Origin: Sulfuricurvum sp.
Lineage (GTDB): Bacteria > Campylobacterota > Campylobacteria > Campylobacterales > Sulfurimonadaceae
Assembly (NCBI RefSeq): GCF_019163035.1
Contig: NZ_JAFLKV010000050.1
Span: forward strand, 1-44,360
DNA: 44,360 nucleotides
Reading direction: 5' to 3'
Shown here one piece after another: positions 19,410 to 29,175 of this stretch (position 1 is its first letter; each line of letters opens with the position of its first letter). Position numbers and translations under genes: made by a program. The notes under the pieces were generated by a model. It ran no database searches. It saw nothing but the letters and a program-made list of their open reading frames with translations, and was not told where the DNA came from.

Positions 19410-20849
19410 CTACTCTGTTTCTATACGATTTTTCCCAAGCTCTTTTGCCCGATACATTGCCGAATCAGCCCGTGAGAGGATAGTCTCTATCGCATCAGCG
19501 GTACGAGCGGTGGCAATCCCGAAGCTTGCGGTTATATGAGAGGGTGTGAGATGAATGAGGTGTGCATCTTCTTCGAACGCTTTACGTAGGGTTTCAGCAA
19601 TCACCTCGGCACTCTCCTGATCGGTATCAATCAGCCCAATGATAAATTCTTCACCTCCCCAGCGACCTATGATATCAGTACGGCGTAGGCGGTTTTTAAG
19701 AAGCTCGGCAATTCGGATTAGGACATTGTCTCCTGCCTGATGGCCTAGTGTATCGTTGATCATTTTGAAATTATCGATGTCGAAAAAGATAAGGCTTAGC
19801 GGATTGCCGTTTCGTTTACTGAGGCGGAGAAAATCATTAAAGGAATCATTGAAGGCACTTCGGTTCATTAATCCGGTTAGGGTGTCGTTACTTGCCATAA
19901 ATTCGAGCTTTTTGTTGTACCCTCGGATTGTTAGGAGAATAATGAGGGTGATTATGACGGTCATTAGCAGTGATATGGCTAGATTCATATAAAAAGTTTG
20001 GCGTACGTTTTTGATAAAATCATCCAGTTTTGCTTCAACAATAAGGTATAAATTGAGTTCGGGAATGTACTTGGTTTTGAGAAGATAGTTTTCGCCATTT
20101 TTTTGATATTCGAGTATTTTGGACTCTTTGACGATGATTTGATCACTAATTCTATGCAGTTCTGGCGTATCGGAAAGATTTTTGATTTTGGAGTCACTCC
20201 GTTCGGATAAAATAATTTCCCCTTTTTCATTGACGAACATTACGGTGAAATTGTACTCCTGACGAAACCGCTTGAGCATATCGTTGATGTAGGATATTTT
20301 TAGTCCGATTCCCGTGGCTCCAACGAAATGGTACTCGTTGTCGTAGATTTTATGGTTGATAAACATGATGAGTGAGTTGTCCAGATTGTTATTGAAATCA
20401 AGATTGATTTCATTATCTCCTTGCACCTTTTTAAAATTAAAATACCATGCATTATCGGGTTTTGAACTGTTGAGATGTTCGAGAAAACCGCTTTGCGTGT
20501 AGTAGCTTTGGGTTTTTTCTGAAACTAAAAATGCGACGAACATGCCGTATTTATTATTGATCGCTTCGAGATAACGGATGATTTTTTCACTGTTTTGCTC
20601 ATCGTTTATGAGCCAGTCTTTTAAAAATGTGTCATGTGCCATCATCGAAGCGACGAGGTTGGGCTCTATGATGTGTTTTTGGATCTCGGTGTAGATATTA
20701 TCGACTGTCAGAGGGAGCGATCGGGTTTTGAGATCGGTTTCAGTGGCGTTGAGAGAAACCATAAAATTAATGAGTGAAATACTGATCGAGAGGGTGATCA
20801 TTAGCACCGATATGGTGATGACGATGTAAAAATTATTTTTGATTTTCAT
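19410..20849 (-). CDS. Membrane diguanylate cyclase with Cache-like sensor
   Basis: TM - ~250 aa periplasmic domain - TM - GGDEF with RWGGEEFIIGL. Confidence 0.92.
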   Translation of the reverse strand: MKIKNNFYIVITISVLMITLSISISLINFMVSLNATETDLKTRSLPLTVDNIYTEIQKHIIEPNLVASMMAHDTFLKDWLINDEQNSEKIIRYLEAINNKYGMFVAFLVSEKTQSYYTQSGFLEHLNSSKPDNAWYFNFKKVQGDNEINLDFNNNLDNSLIMFINHKIYDNEYHFVGATGIGLKISYINDMLKRFRQEYNFTVMFVNEKGEIILSERSDSKIKNLSDTPELHRISDQIIVKESKILEYQKNGENYLLKTKYIPELNLYLIVEAKLDDFIKNVRQTFYMNLAISLLMTVIITLIILLTIRGYNKKLEFMASNDTLTGLMNRSAFNDSFNDFLRLSKRNGNPLSLIFFDIDNFKMINDTLGHQAGDNVLIRIAELLKNRLRRTDIIGRWGGEEFIIGLIDTDQESAEVIAETLRKAFEEDAHLIHLTPSHITASFGIATARTADAIETILSRADSAMYRAKELGKNRIETE

Positions 20850-20929
20850 AAAGACTCTTTTAGTACGGTATAAAATAGTGATAAGTTTAGCATGATTTTA
20901 TAACGAATGCATTATGCAGAAGAAGAGTA

Positions 20930-21610
20930 TTACAAATCAATCTTATATCCTATGCCGTTTACATTGGAAATAATATTCGGGTAGCTTTTTTTCCTTATTC
21001 CACGAACCAATGTCCGAAGGGCATCCATACTCATTAAACCCTCTTGCCAGACAACAGATTCTATAGCACTGTAGGGGACGATTAGCCGTTTTTTATTTAA
21101 AAGAAATTCGAGAAGAAAATACTCTTTTTTGGATAATTGTATTAATCTGCCGTCGGTATGATTAATTGTTTTATTAATCGGATCGTAGCTAAATCCTTCT
21201 TCTAAAACGGTATAGGTTGAAGATCGGCAGTTAAGAATTGTTTTAACACCTATATGAAGCGCATCAAGTAAATCATTGTTTTTAAGGGGTTTGTGGAGAT
21301 AACGAGTAGTATTTAAGTTAATTGCATCGAACAGCATCTCTTGGTTACTGTACGCAGTTGTCATAATGACAGGGGTCAAAACATCTTTTTGGCGAAGGCA
21401 TCGGACGAAGTCTAATCCATTTTCGTTATTGAGTTGAAGATCGATTAAAATCATATCCACTTTTTGGGTTCTAAAAAGGTCACATCCTTTTATAGAATTA
21501 TTTGTTTCTAAAACTTTTAATCCATTTTCACGGATAAAGTGCGAGTTTTTTTCTCGGAGTTCAGAGTCGCTTTCGATATAAAGAAGGGTAAAATTATTTG
21601 ATCTGAACAT
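20930..21610 (-). CDS. OmpR/PhoB-type response regulator
   Basis: REC domain with phosphoacceptor MILIDLQLNNENG and K in LHKPL; winged-helix C-terminus (LSKKEYFLLEFLLNKK...VNGIGYKIDL). Confidence 0.88.
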   Translation of the reverse strand: MFRSNNFTLLYIESDSELREKNSHFIRENGLKVLETNNSIKGCDLFRTQKVDMILIDLQLNNENGLDFVRCLRQKDVLTPVIMTTAYSNQEMLFDAINLNTTRYLHKPLKNNDLLDALHIGVKTILNCRSSTYTVLEEGFSYDPINKTINHTDGRLIQLSKKEYFLLEFLLNKKRLIVPYSAIESVVWQEGLMSMDALRTLVRGIRKKSYPNIISNVNGIGYKIDL

Positions 21611-21622
21611 ATATACTTCCCA

Positions 21623-22489
21623 TTAGAATTCTCCCAAAACACTCTGGTTTCGACCTTGGATTTTTGCCTTATACATTGCAGTATCTGCCGCTTTTATCGT
21701 ATTTCCGATAGGGATATCTGGATTTGCTTGGCTGATTCCAATGCTAAGGGTAATAGGGCGATTCAGAGCAAAATCATATTCATAGGTACGGTTGCGAAGT
21801 TTTTCAGCGATTGGTAGGGCTGTGTTGAGGTCCGTTTGATCCAAAATTACCAGAAACTCTTCACCTCCCCATCGGCAAAAAATATCACTGGCACGAAGTG
21901 TATCCCGGATAAGAGCAGAAAATTCGATTAAAATTCGGTCTCCTTCTAAATGGCCGTATTGATCATTAACCGACTTAAAGTGATCTAAATCTATAAAGAG
22001 AATGGTAAATGTAGAGTTATCAAAAAAAGCTTGCTCAACTTTTTGAGTAAGTAAAATATGAAGTTTGGCTCGGTTGTAAATCCCAGTAAGAGGATCAATC
22101 TCAATTTTTCGACTGAGTTCTTTTTGTTCTGTAATATTGGTATATATTCCAATATAGCCAAGAATGCCATCATTACTTTGCAGTGGTTCAATGCAGACTT
22201 TGCTCCAATATTTCGTGCCGTTTTTCTTTTTATTTTTGATCTCTCCACACCAAGTGTTTCCTTGATTGATGGTATTCCATAAATCATCATACAATTCTTT
22301 CGGTGTATCTGGATGGCGGACAGGTTTATGTTTAACTCCGATCAATTCATCTCGGGCAAATCCGGAAAGCATTTCAAACCCCTTACTAACATCAACAATG
22401 ACACCGGTAATATCAGTCGTAATAGTGACCGAATTTCGATCCAGTATTTCTGATTTGAGTTGTTCGAAATGCGTTGAATTATTGATCAA
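21623..22489 (-). CDS. PAS-GGDEF diguanylate cyclase
   Basis: PAS (GFEMLSGFARDELIGVKHKPVRHPDTPKELYDDLW) plus GGDEF (RWGGEEFLVIL). Confidence 0.93.
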   Translation of the reverse strand: MINNSTHFEQLKSEILDRNSVTITTDITGVIVDVSKGFEMLSGFARDELIGVKHKPVRHPDTPKELYDDLWNTINQGNTWCGEIKNKKKNGTKYWSKVCIEPLQSNDGILGYIGIYTNITEQKELSRKIEIDPLTGIYNRAKLHILLTQKVEQAFFDNSTFTILFIDLDHFKSVNDQYGHLEGDRILIEFSALIRDTLRASDIFCRWGGEEFLVILDQTDLNTALPIAEKLRNRTYEYDFALNRPITLSIGISQANPDIPIGNTIKAADTAMYKAKIQGRNQSVLGEF

Positions 22490-22663
22490 ATTTATTCCCT
22501 TTTGAAAATAATTGTAACCATTGATTATGAGATTTTAATGACCTCGTATAGTATCGGTAAAAAGTCATAAAAAAATCTTAGAATAAAGAGAAGTGAAAGA
22601 AATATTAAAATCAGTGAAAAATTGGTAAAAAAGAGATTGAAAAAGTATTTTTGGAAGTTTTAT

Positions 22664-22682
22664 AGTGGTGACCCCAATGAGA
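22664..22682 (-). repeat. Displaced partial copy of the tRNA-Glu 3' end (candidate att site)
   Basis: agtggtgaccccaatgaga, 18/19 identical to 24018-24036 (agtggtgaccccaacgaga), which spans the tRNA-Glu 3' terminus. Confidence 0.75.
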
Positions 22683-22749
22683 GGGTATCACCTTCAGAAT
22701 CTAATAGTAAATCAAAGATACGATACATCCTTGCGTATCAAATCATATT

Positions 22750-23199
22750 TTATTCTGGAGTAGGTGCTAAATCAATACCTTCTATATTACTTTCAATCTT
22801 ATCACTACATTGAACTGTTGCGACTTGTTTTCTATTTATGAAAACGTTAATACCTGCTTCAATTGCATGACTTTCATTCATTCTATCAACGCCCCAAAAA
22901 ACATTATAAACAGTATTTGCATTTGGTATATCTATTGAATAGGACATGAATGATCCCATACCATTCCACTGCGTAGTCGTTACTTGTTGACGAGGAACAT
23001 TAATTACTAATTCAGGTTTTGTTTTAGGTTTTCCGAAAGAGTATTCAATAGTGGATTTATTATCGCAAACTTCAATTTGCTTTCCCTTCTTGGTCATACA
23101 ATAAAAAATAGTATTGCTATTATTAGAGCATGAACCATAAAGTGACATTCCTAAGAGTGATAAAAATGCAAATAAACGTATAATGCGGTTCATTTTCAT
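22750..23199 (-). CDS. Hypothetical secreted protein
   Basis: Start MKMNRIIRLFAFLSLLGMSLYGSCS with AAGGAT RBS; signal peptide; AT-rich. The ORF-track start at 23235 is probably too far upstream. Confidence 0.7.
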   Translation of the reverse strand: MKMNRIIRLFAFLSLLGMSLYGSCSNNSNTIFYCMTKKGKQIEVCDNKSTIEYSFGKPKTKPELVINVPRQQVTTTQWNGMGSFMSYSIDIPNANTVYNVFWGVDRMNESHAIEAGINVFINRKQVATVQCSDKIESNIEGIDLAPTPE

Positions 23200-23209
23200 A
23201 TCCTTATAA

Positions 23210-23788
23210 TTATTTGCATTCCCATTCTTCAGCATACGCGAATGACTTAGATTCTAATAGTTTATCATCAAAAAACAATTGACCAACTAATACATCTGTT
23301 TTATTAACTTTAATTGTTTTAGATGTTTTAAATATAAATGGTTCAAAATCTCTAACTGAAGAACCTTGTTTTGTCAACTTTTCATTTAAAAATGTTGTAA
23401 CTCCAGCTTGACCCTCGTTTACTTTACATGTTTTTTCAAGAATTTGCTTTTCTTTACAAGATTCATAAAAAATGTCGCCAACCTTAATACCATTAGGGAC
23501 TGATTGAAACTTAACCGTTTGCTTATAATCTTCACCTTCAGATGAACATATTAATAAAATGTTATATAGATTTTTACTTTCTGCTATGACTTGCAATATT
23601 TGACATCCTGCTTCTGTACCAAATTCAATATCTTTGCTTCGGATAGTGAGAGGTAAAATTGTGTACTGAAGCTGACAAGTTGCTTGTTCCCCTGGATTGG
23701 TGTATTTGCCAATTAAACTTTTAGGGATCTCAACAGCACTTAAATTTATGTTTATCAATAGGAATAGTGTAATCCATTTATATATCAT
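23210..23788 (-). CDS. Hypothetical secreted protein
   Basis: Signal peptide MIYKWITLFLLININLSAVE; Cys-containing; 10 bp from the next gene. Confidence 0.7.
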   Translation of the reverse strand: MIYKWITLFLLININLSAVEIPKSLIGKYTNPGEQATCQLQYTILPLTIRSKDIEFGTEAGCQILQVIAESKNLYNILLICSSEGEDYKQTVKFQSVPNGIKVGDIFYESCKEKQILEKTCKVNEGQAGVTTFLNEKLTKQGSSVRDFEPFIFKTSKTIKVNKTDVLVGQLFFDDKLLESKSFAYAEEWECK

Positions 23789-24017
23789 AGGATCCTCTTT
23801 TTTAGTTATATTAAAATATTATCGAAGGTGTGTTGCATCTATGTTGCAATTACCACTTGAATGGGCACTTGGATATAAAAAACCACATGAAATATTCTTT
23901 GCTAAAATAGTTCAATGGATTGATGACCTCGAAGCTACATTACAAAATTAATTATATTACATTTGAAGGCTGAATGGACGTTATGAAAATTTGTATTTTA
24001 AGGAGATTGTTTTAAAA

Positions 24018-24036
24018 AGTGGTGACCCCAACGAGA
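24018..24036 (-). repeat. tRNA-Glu 3'-end copy of the 19-nt direct repeat (candidate att site)
   Basis: Second member of the direct repeat pair with 22664-22682. Confidence 0.75.
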
Positions 24037-24094
24037 TTCGAACTCGTATGGCCAGAATGAAAATCTGGAATCCTAACCATTAGATGATGGGGCC
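24020..24094 (-). tRNA. tRNA-Glu (anticodon TTC)
   Basis: Reverse complement GGCCCCATCATCTAATGGTTAGGATTCCAGATTTTCATTCTGGCCATACGAGTTCGAATCTCGTTGGGGTCACCA folds as a tRNA with encoded CCA. Confidence 0.96.
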
Positions 24095-24115
24095 ACATAA
24101 ATGTGGTTGAAAAAG

Positions 24116-24191
24116 TGGTGTCCCGTGATGGATTCGAACCATCGACCCCTTCATTAAAAGTGAAATGCTCTACCAGCTGAGCTAACGGGAC
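24116..24191 (-). tRNA. tRNA-Lys (anticodon TTT)
   Basis: Reverse complement GTCCCGTTAGCTCAGCTGGTAGAGCATTTCACTTTTAATGAAGGGGTCGATGGTTCGAATCCATCACGGGACACCA. Confidence 0.96.
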
Positions 24192-24301
24192 GTAAATAAC
24201 AACAAACTGTTTCCAGATATGAGTTTGTGGACGGGAATTATAGCGGTTGTCACCTTTTTTGTCAATAGTAAGTGAGGAAATAGGATATTATATAGAACTT
24301 A

Positions 24302-24712
24302 ATGAATCTAGGAGTGACGATATTGAAAACACTATTTTTAAGTTGTTTGGTAGTTTTGAGTCTTTGGGGGGGAACCATCCAAAATGATGAGCAGTTCAAA
24401 ACGGCGGTTGCGTCTATGGGAAGTGCGGACAAATTGGTATTGATGATCTATACGACCGATGATTGTCCTGAATGTGCTTATATGAAGAGAAAAGTATTTC
24501 ATGAGAAGACGGTGGAACGGTATCTGAGTCAAAATTTCGTGGTCATCGAGAAAAACATTCATAAAAGCAAACTTCCCGACGGATACGATTATTTCGGCAT
24601 TCCAACGATGTTTTTTATCGATAAAGCGGGAAATAAAAAAGAGACGATCATCGGAAGTAAACGAGCGCAACCGTTTTTGAGTGAGTTACACCATATCCGA
24701 GGGATCAAATGA
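24302..24712 (+). CDS. Thioredoxin-fold periplasmic protein
   Basis: Signal peptide; YTTDDCPECAYMKRKVF (CPEC), YFGIPTMFFIDKAG. Confidence 0.85.
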   Translation: MNLGVTILKTLFLSCLVVLSLWGGTIQNDEQFKTAVASMGSADKLVLMIYTTDDCPECAYMKRKVFHEKTVERYLSQNFVVIEKNIHKSKLPDGYDYFGIPTMFFIDKAGNKKETIIGSKRAQPFLSELHHIRGIK

Positions 24713-25305
24713 GAGGGTTGATGTTAGTTCTTTTGGTGGGAGTTTCTTTGAGTGCCTACGATGCGGAGCATCTGAAAAAAGCGTTGGAAGAGAAAGAGTG
24801 TATCGAGTGTGACCTGCGGGGGGCGAATCTGAGCAAGATCGACTTTAGCGGATCCGATTTTCACGGCAGTGATCTAAGCTATGCCGATTTACGCGGTAGT
24901 GTGTTTGAGATGGGAGATTTCAATGATGCCAATCTCAGCGGTGCCAAAGCCGAGGGGACTGTGTTTTGGAAAGCTTCATTGGAACGAAGTGACTTGCGCG
25001 GAATTCATGCTAAGGGGGCAAACTTTAAAGGGACACATCTGAAGCAAAGCAATTTGAGTAAAGCAGATATTCGCAATGCTAAAATATGGAAAGCCGATTT
25101 TACCGATGCAATTTTGAAAAAAACTGATTTGCAAGGTTCGGAGATTGGAGGATCGAAATTTATTCGTAATGATCTGCGCTTTACAAAGATGAAAAACACA
25201 TTGTTGTGGGAAACTCATTTTAGTGATGTGATAATGAATCAAATACAATGTCAGCATGCAGTAAAAGAAGAGGCAATATTAGATGAAAATGTGACGTGCC
25301 GTTAG
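24709..25305 (+). CDS. Pentapeptide repeat protein (secreted)
   Basis: Repeated A(D/N)LxX units (LRGANLSKIDFSGSDFHGSDLSYADLRGS...); signal peptide; overlaps the previous stop. Confidence 0.9.
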   Translation: MRGLMLVLLVGVSLSAYDAEHLKKALEEKECIECDLRGANLSKIDFSGSDFHGSDLSYADLRGSVFEMGDFNDANLSGAKAEGTVFWKASLERSDLRGIHAKGANFKGTHLKQSNLSKADIRNAKIWKADFTDAILKKTDLQGSEIGGSKFIRNDLRFTKMKNTLLWETHFSDVIMNQIQCQHAVKEEAILDENVTCR

Positions 25306-25346
25306 TTGTTTTAAGCTATCATTACCTTCTAAAATAAAGGATAACA

Positions 25347-25751
25347 ATGTTTTTAGAGTATTTTTTCTCGTTTGGTCTTTTCTTTCTCACCGCATTGGCA
25401 GTTTTTGGTCTGTTTCTTTTTCTTTACGCAAAAGTTACTCCGTATGATGATTATCAAATGATATTCGGTGAAAACAATACCGCATCGGCTCTCGGTTTTG
25501 GGGGCGCGGTGTTAGGGCTTAGTATTCCGTTATACAGTGCATTGGTCCATTGTGTTTCGTATACCGATTTTGTGATGTGGGCAGGTGTTGCGATGTCTAT
25601 ACAGCTTATTTTCGCGTTTATTCTCACCCGTATGCGCGGTAAATTTTCGGTTGAGAAACATATCCGTAACGGTGATCTCTCCGTCGGTGCTTTTATGGCA
25701 TTTATGTCGATTGCTATCGGTTTGATCAATGCCGGTTCGATGAGTTACTAA
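25347..25751 (+). CDS. DUF350/UPF0719 membrane protein
   Basis: NTASALGFGGAVLGLSIPLYSALVHCVSYTDFVMWAGVAM, four TM segments. Confidence 0.8.
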   Translation: MFLEYFFSFGLFFLTALAVFGLFLFLYAKVTPYDDYQMIFGENNTASALGFGGAVLGLSIPLYSALVHCVSYTDFVMWAGVAMSIQLIFAFILTRMRGKFSVEKHIRNGDLSVGAFMAFMSIAIGLINAGSMSY

Positions 25752-25817
25752 AGTCATGGATAGGATACTTTTTCTCCCCCTTATTTCTACTCGCTTTCAA
25801 CCCAAAGGCTCTTACTA

Positions 25818-26705
25818 ATGTCAAAAAGTGTCAAAGCAGCTTTGGCTGCTAATGGTATTATCGCTATAGCTAAAGGTCTTGCCGCATTTTTTACTGGATC
25901 AGCCTCAATGTTGGCGGAAGCGATCCACAGCAGCGCCGATTGTGGTAATCAGGCTCTCGTTTTGCTCGGACAAAAGCAGGCAGCACGAGGGAAAACGGAA
26001 GCTCATTCGTTTGGACAAGGAAAAGCGAACTTTTTTTGGTCGTTTGTTGTTGCGGTTGTCCTTTTCTCCCTTGGCGGAGTGTTCTCGGTTTATGAGGGGA
26101 TTCACAAAATTATGGATCCCCAAGAGATTCAAAATCCATGGCTTATTGTGGGAATTATAATCCTTGCGGTAGTTCTTGAGGGTGGAGCACTAAAAGTTGC
26201 CCTCAAAGAGAGCGGAACAAAACTCAAAGATATTTTTAAAACGATTGAAAAAAGTTCCTCTTCCCATATTTTGGTTGTTTTGATCGAAGATTCGGGTGCA
26301 TTGGTCGGACTTTTTATTTTAGCACTTGGGCTCATTTTTTCGCTGTATGTTCATCCTATTTTTGATGGGATAGCGGCTTTGATGATCGGAATTTTACTGT
26401 TATCGCTTTCGACGCTGTTGTTCGTTGAACTCAAAAAATTACTCGTCGGTGAAAGTTTGGATCGTGAGACAATCAAACAAATCAAGAACTTGCTCAAAGA
26501 AGAATCCAATGTTCTTGTCCATATCAATTCGGTACGGAGTATGTTTATCGGTTCTGAGGAAGTTTTATTGGTGATTTCGATGAATGTCAAAGACGATAAA
26601 CTGGGATCTGAAATCGAGCAGGATATCAAAGAACTTAAACATAAAATCCAAAAGATGCTTCCTCACCATAGGCTTGATATTTATATTGATGTGTTTGAGT
26701 TTTGA
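25818..26705 (+). CDS. CDF family cation transporter (ZnT9-like)
   Basis: GSASMLAEAIHSSADCGNQALVLLG and EDSGALVGLFILALG motifs; GQGKANFFWSFVVAV. Confidence 0.88.
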   Translation: MSKSVKAALAANGIIAIAKGLAAFFTGSASMLAEAIHSSADCGNQALVLLGQKQAARGKTEAHSFGQGKANFFWSFVVAVVLFSLGGVFSVYEGIHKIMDPQEIQNPWLIVGIIILAVVLEGGALKVALKESGTKLKDIFKTIEKSSSSHILVVLIEDSGALVGLFILALGLIFSLYVHPIFDGIAALMIGILLLSLSTLLFVELKKLLVGESLDRETIKQIKNLLKEESNVLVHINSVRSMFIGSEEVLLVISMNVKDDKLGSEIEQDIKELKHKIQKMLPHHRLDIYIDVFEF

Positions 26706-26724
26706 TTTATAAAGAATACTACTA

Positions 26725-27477
26725 TTAAAAACGTGAAGCGATTCCAAAACCAATAAAATTAGATGAGTATCTTGTTAATCCGACACCAATATTAAAGTCC
26801 AGCTGAATATCGTTATTCAAAAGATAGGTCATTCCTCCATCTAGGACTCTAATATCATGTAAACTTCCTTCTGAAGGCATTACCGTATAGATTTCAATAA
26901 AACTTCCAATGATTTCGGTATGGTTAATAGAGGTACCGATAGCGAATTGGGTATCGTATACTCTGTTGTGATCGATTTGGGATGAACTTGCCAGCAGCGT
27001 ACCAAATAATGTGTTGTTATCAGATATGGCGTAGTCCCAAAGAATACCTACTAAAGGATCCGTACTATCAGATGTTGAGGGAGTGGTTCCGGTTGGAAGA
27101 GAGAGGATTCCAAGTGCTGTAAAATTGTATTGTGCACTTTCATAAAGTTTGTATTTTCCTCCGATAGATAAATCGGCTTTAGAGGTTACATTAGGTTGTT
27201 CTTCTTTATCAACATTTAAACCATCCCAAAGTAGATCTAATTCAGCTTTTTCTGAAAGACCCGTGCGTAACACCATTAGTGGAAATGTATGTGATGATAA
27301 TTTTGTATCATGGTTATTAAACGCATACTGATAACCAAGCTCTACATTAACAGTATTAGGCTTAAGTGTTTGGGTTCCTGTTGAAAAGCCGGGACGATCC
27401 GCAACAATAGGATGTTCGCTTCCAAAAGAGGTGATAGCGGGTATTAGCAAGAATACCAAACGGTATTGATTTTTCAT
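26725..27477 (-). CDS. Outer-membrane 'transporter' protein (MetA/phenol-degradation-like)
   Basis: IVADRPGFSTGTQTLKPNTVNVELGYQYAF and C-terminal aromatic beta strand (GIASRF). Confidence 0.7.
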   Translation of the reverse strand: MKNQYRLVFLLIPAITSFGSEHPIVADRPGFSTGTQTLKPNTVNVELGYQYAFNNHDTKLSSHTFPLMVLRTGLSEKAELDLLWDGLNVDKEEQPNVTSKADLSIGGKYKLYESAQYNFTALGILSLPTGTTPSTSDSTDPLVGILWDYAISDNNTLFGTLLASSSQIDHNRVYDTQFAIGTSINHTEIIGSFIEIYTVMPSEGSLHDIRVLDGGMTYLLNNDIQLDFNIGVGLTRYSSNFIGFGIASRF

Positions 27478-27634
27478 ATTTTTTTCTTTTTCATAATAAA
27501 ATTATTAATCCAATTGTAGTCTAGAGCAGATTAAAAAAGTCTCCCAATTTTTTCTCTTACCAAGTCTCTCATGATTTTCTCACGCTGAATTCATAGAATA
27601 CCATTTATAAATCTTTCTATTATGAGGCAAAATC

Positions 27635-27994
27635 ATGAAACTTACCCCATTTATATCTCTAGCATTTCTTTCCATATCGCTCTATGGAGCTATGGGCTCA
27701 TCAGTTAGTGTTCCAACACAAGAACATCTGAAATATACCTTTGGAAATCATAAAAATCATCCCGTCCAAAAAATGGAAGAACGTCAATGGTATCAATCGA
27801 TAGCTCCAATGAAAGAGGAAGAAATTCGTGATCATCTCTCTTCTCAGAAGTATATTGTTCGTGATATAAAACTGCGTGATATTGCTTCGGAATTAGTGTA
27901 TCAAATATACGTTACAGACACGAATGCAAAATTGTTATGCCTATATGTTGATCCTACTAATGGTTCGATTTTAAAAACGGAACCGCTCCAATGA
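27635..27994 (+). CDS. Small secreted PepSY-like protein, first gene of the RND efflux operon
   Basis: Signal peptide; IRDIKLRDIASELVYQIYVTDTNAKLLCLYVDPTNGSILKTE resembles a PepSY repeat. Confidence 0.6.
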   Translation: MKLTPFISLAFLSISLYGAMGSSVSVPTQEHLKYTFGNHKNHPVQKMEERQWYQSIAPMKEEEIRDHLSSQKYIVRDIKLRDIASELVYQIYVTDTNAKLLCLYVDPTNGSILKTEPLQ

Positions 27995-29175
27995 AATATG
28001 GATGGGGATACATTTCCATTCTGATACCGTTTTTGGGATACGGGGTCAGTTTTAACGACCTCTCAGAACGTGCTTATTCTGTTTCAGAGAAAATGATTCA
28101 GTCCAATGGCCGCATTAATACTATAAGTTTTGAAAAAGCTTCCATTATGGCTTCTGAACCTATGAGTATCGAAACATCGTCGCGGAGAATCAAGGGGGAT
28201 GATCCTATTAACAGTGGTACGGAATATGCGGTTATGGTGGATTATTCGCTTAAAAATCCATCACTTCGTTCGGCGCAGGAACATGAATTTGAATTGTTGA
28301 AAAAAGGGACAAAGGAAGAAATCGCCGCCCAAAAGGGACATATTCAAATCGGTTTAAAGCGAGATTGGCTTCAGTACGGGTTGGAACAAGAACGCAGTTC
28401 GATTCTTGTTCAAAAACGTGATTTTTCCTATAAAGCCTACCTTGCCGGAGAGAAAAAATTCAAAGCCGGACGGTTGTCGCAGATAGAATTGTTGCGTTTA
28501 GATAGTGAGTATCGCGCTACACTTCAAGAAGTATCATCTGCGCTAATGGAAGCTGAACACGCTCAATTCCGCCTGAGAGAAACGGTAATGATGAAGGATG
28601 AAGTCATTATCGACGATATGGAGTTCAGATTTATAGAATCTAGCGCTTTAGAGGATCGTCTCAAAGAGACTCCATTGTTGAAATCACTGGATAATCGCAT
28701 TGAAGCATTGGATGGAGCAATCGCAATCGTGAGACATTCAACTGTTGAATCAGTATCTATCGGGGTCGGAATAACGCAAGAACCTACGCAGAATAGTGTC
28801 GATTTTCGTCTCACGATTCCCTTGGCGTTTAGCAGCAAAAATGAGAACAAAATCGCTGCATTGATGAGTGAACGGAGCGCTATAGTTCATTTACGGGAAG
28901 TAAGTAAGCAAAAGCTTCAACTCAGTGTCGCTGGATTGGTAGAGCACTTGGGCGAGCGTGAAGAGAGAATTAACGTATTGCGTGAAAATGAAAAACATTA
29001 TGAGACTCTTTTTGCAATGGCACAAAAAGGGTATGACGGGGGCGTTATGGGGCAATTTGAATATCTTGCTTCCAAAAATGCTTACTATGATGCACGATTG
29101 CGCACACTCGAACTGAAACAAAGCTACATTCAAGAGATGGCTGAAATAGAAGAGAAAATAGGGAGAGTTTGGTAA
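27991..29175 (+). CDS. TolC-family outer-membrane efflux protein
   Basis: Long helical hairpins, operon position before adaptor and RND genes. Confidence 0.85.
   Translation: MKYGWGYISILIPFLGYGVSFNDLSERAYSVSEKMIQSNGRINTISFEKASIMASEPMSIETSSRRIKGDDPINSGTEYAVMVDYSLKNPSLRSAQEHEFELLKKGTKEEIAAQKGHIQIGLKRDWLQYGLEQERSSILVQKRDFSYKAYLAGEKKFKAGRLSQIELLRLDSEYRATLQEVSSALMEAEHAQFRLRETVMMKDEVIIDDMEFRFIESSALEDRLKETPLLKSLDNRIEALDGAIAIVRHSTVESVSIGVGITQEPTQNSVDFRLTIPLAFSSKNENKIAALMSERSAIVHLREVSKQKLQLSVAGLVEHLGEREERINVLRENEKHYETLFAMAQKGYDGGVMGQFEYLASKNAYYDARLRTLELKQSYIQEMAEIEEKIGRVW

Noticed and set aside
22713-22736. Small inverted repeat GATACG...CGTATC next to the tRNA-Glu insert
   Set aside because: Only 6-bp arms; may be a weak terminator but not supported enough to list.
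22622-22813. Plus-strand ORF MVKKRLKKYFWKFYSGDPNERVSP...
   Set aside because: Runs across the candidate att repeat and into the opposing gene; no RBS or domain signature.
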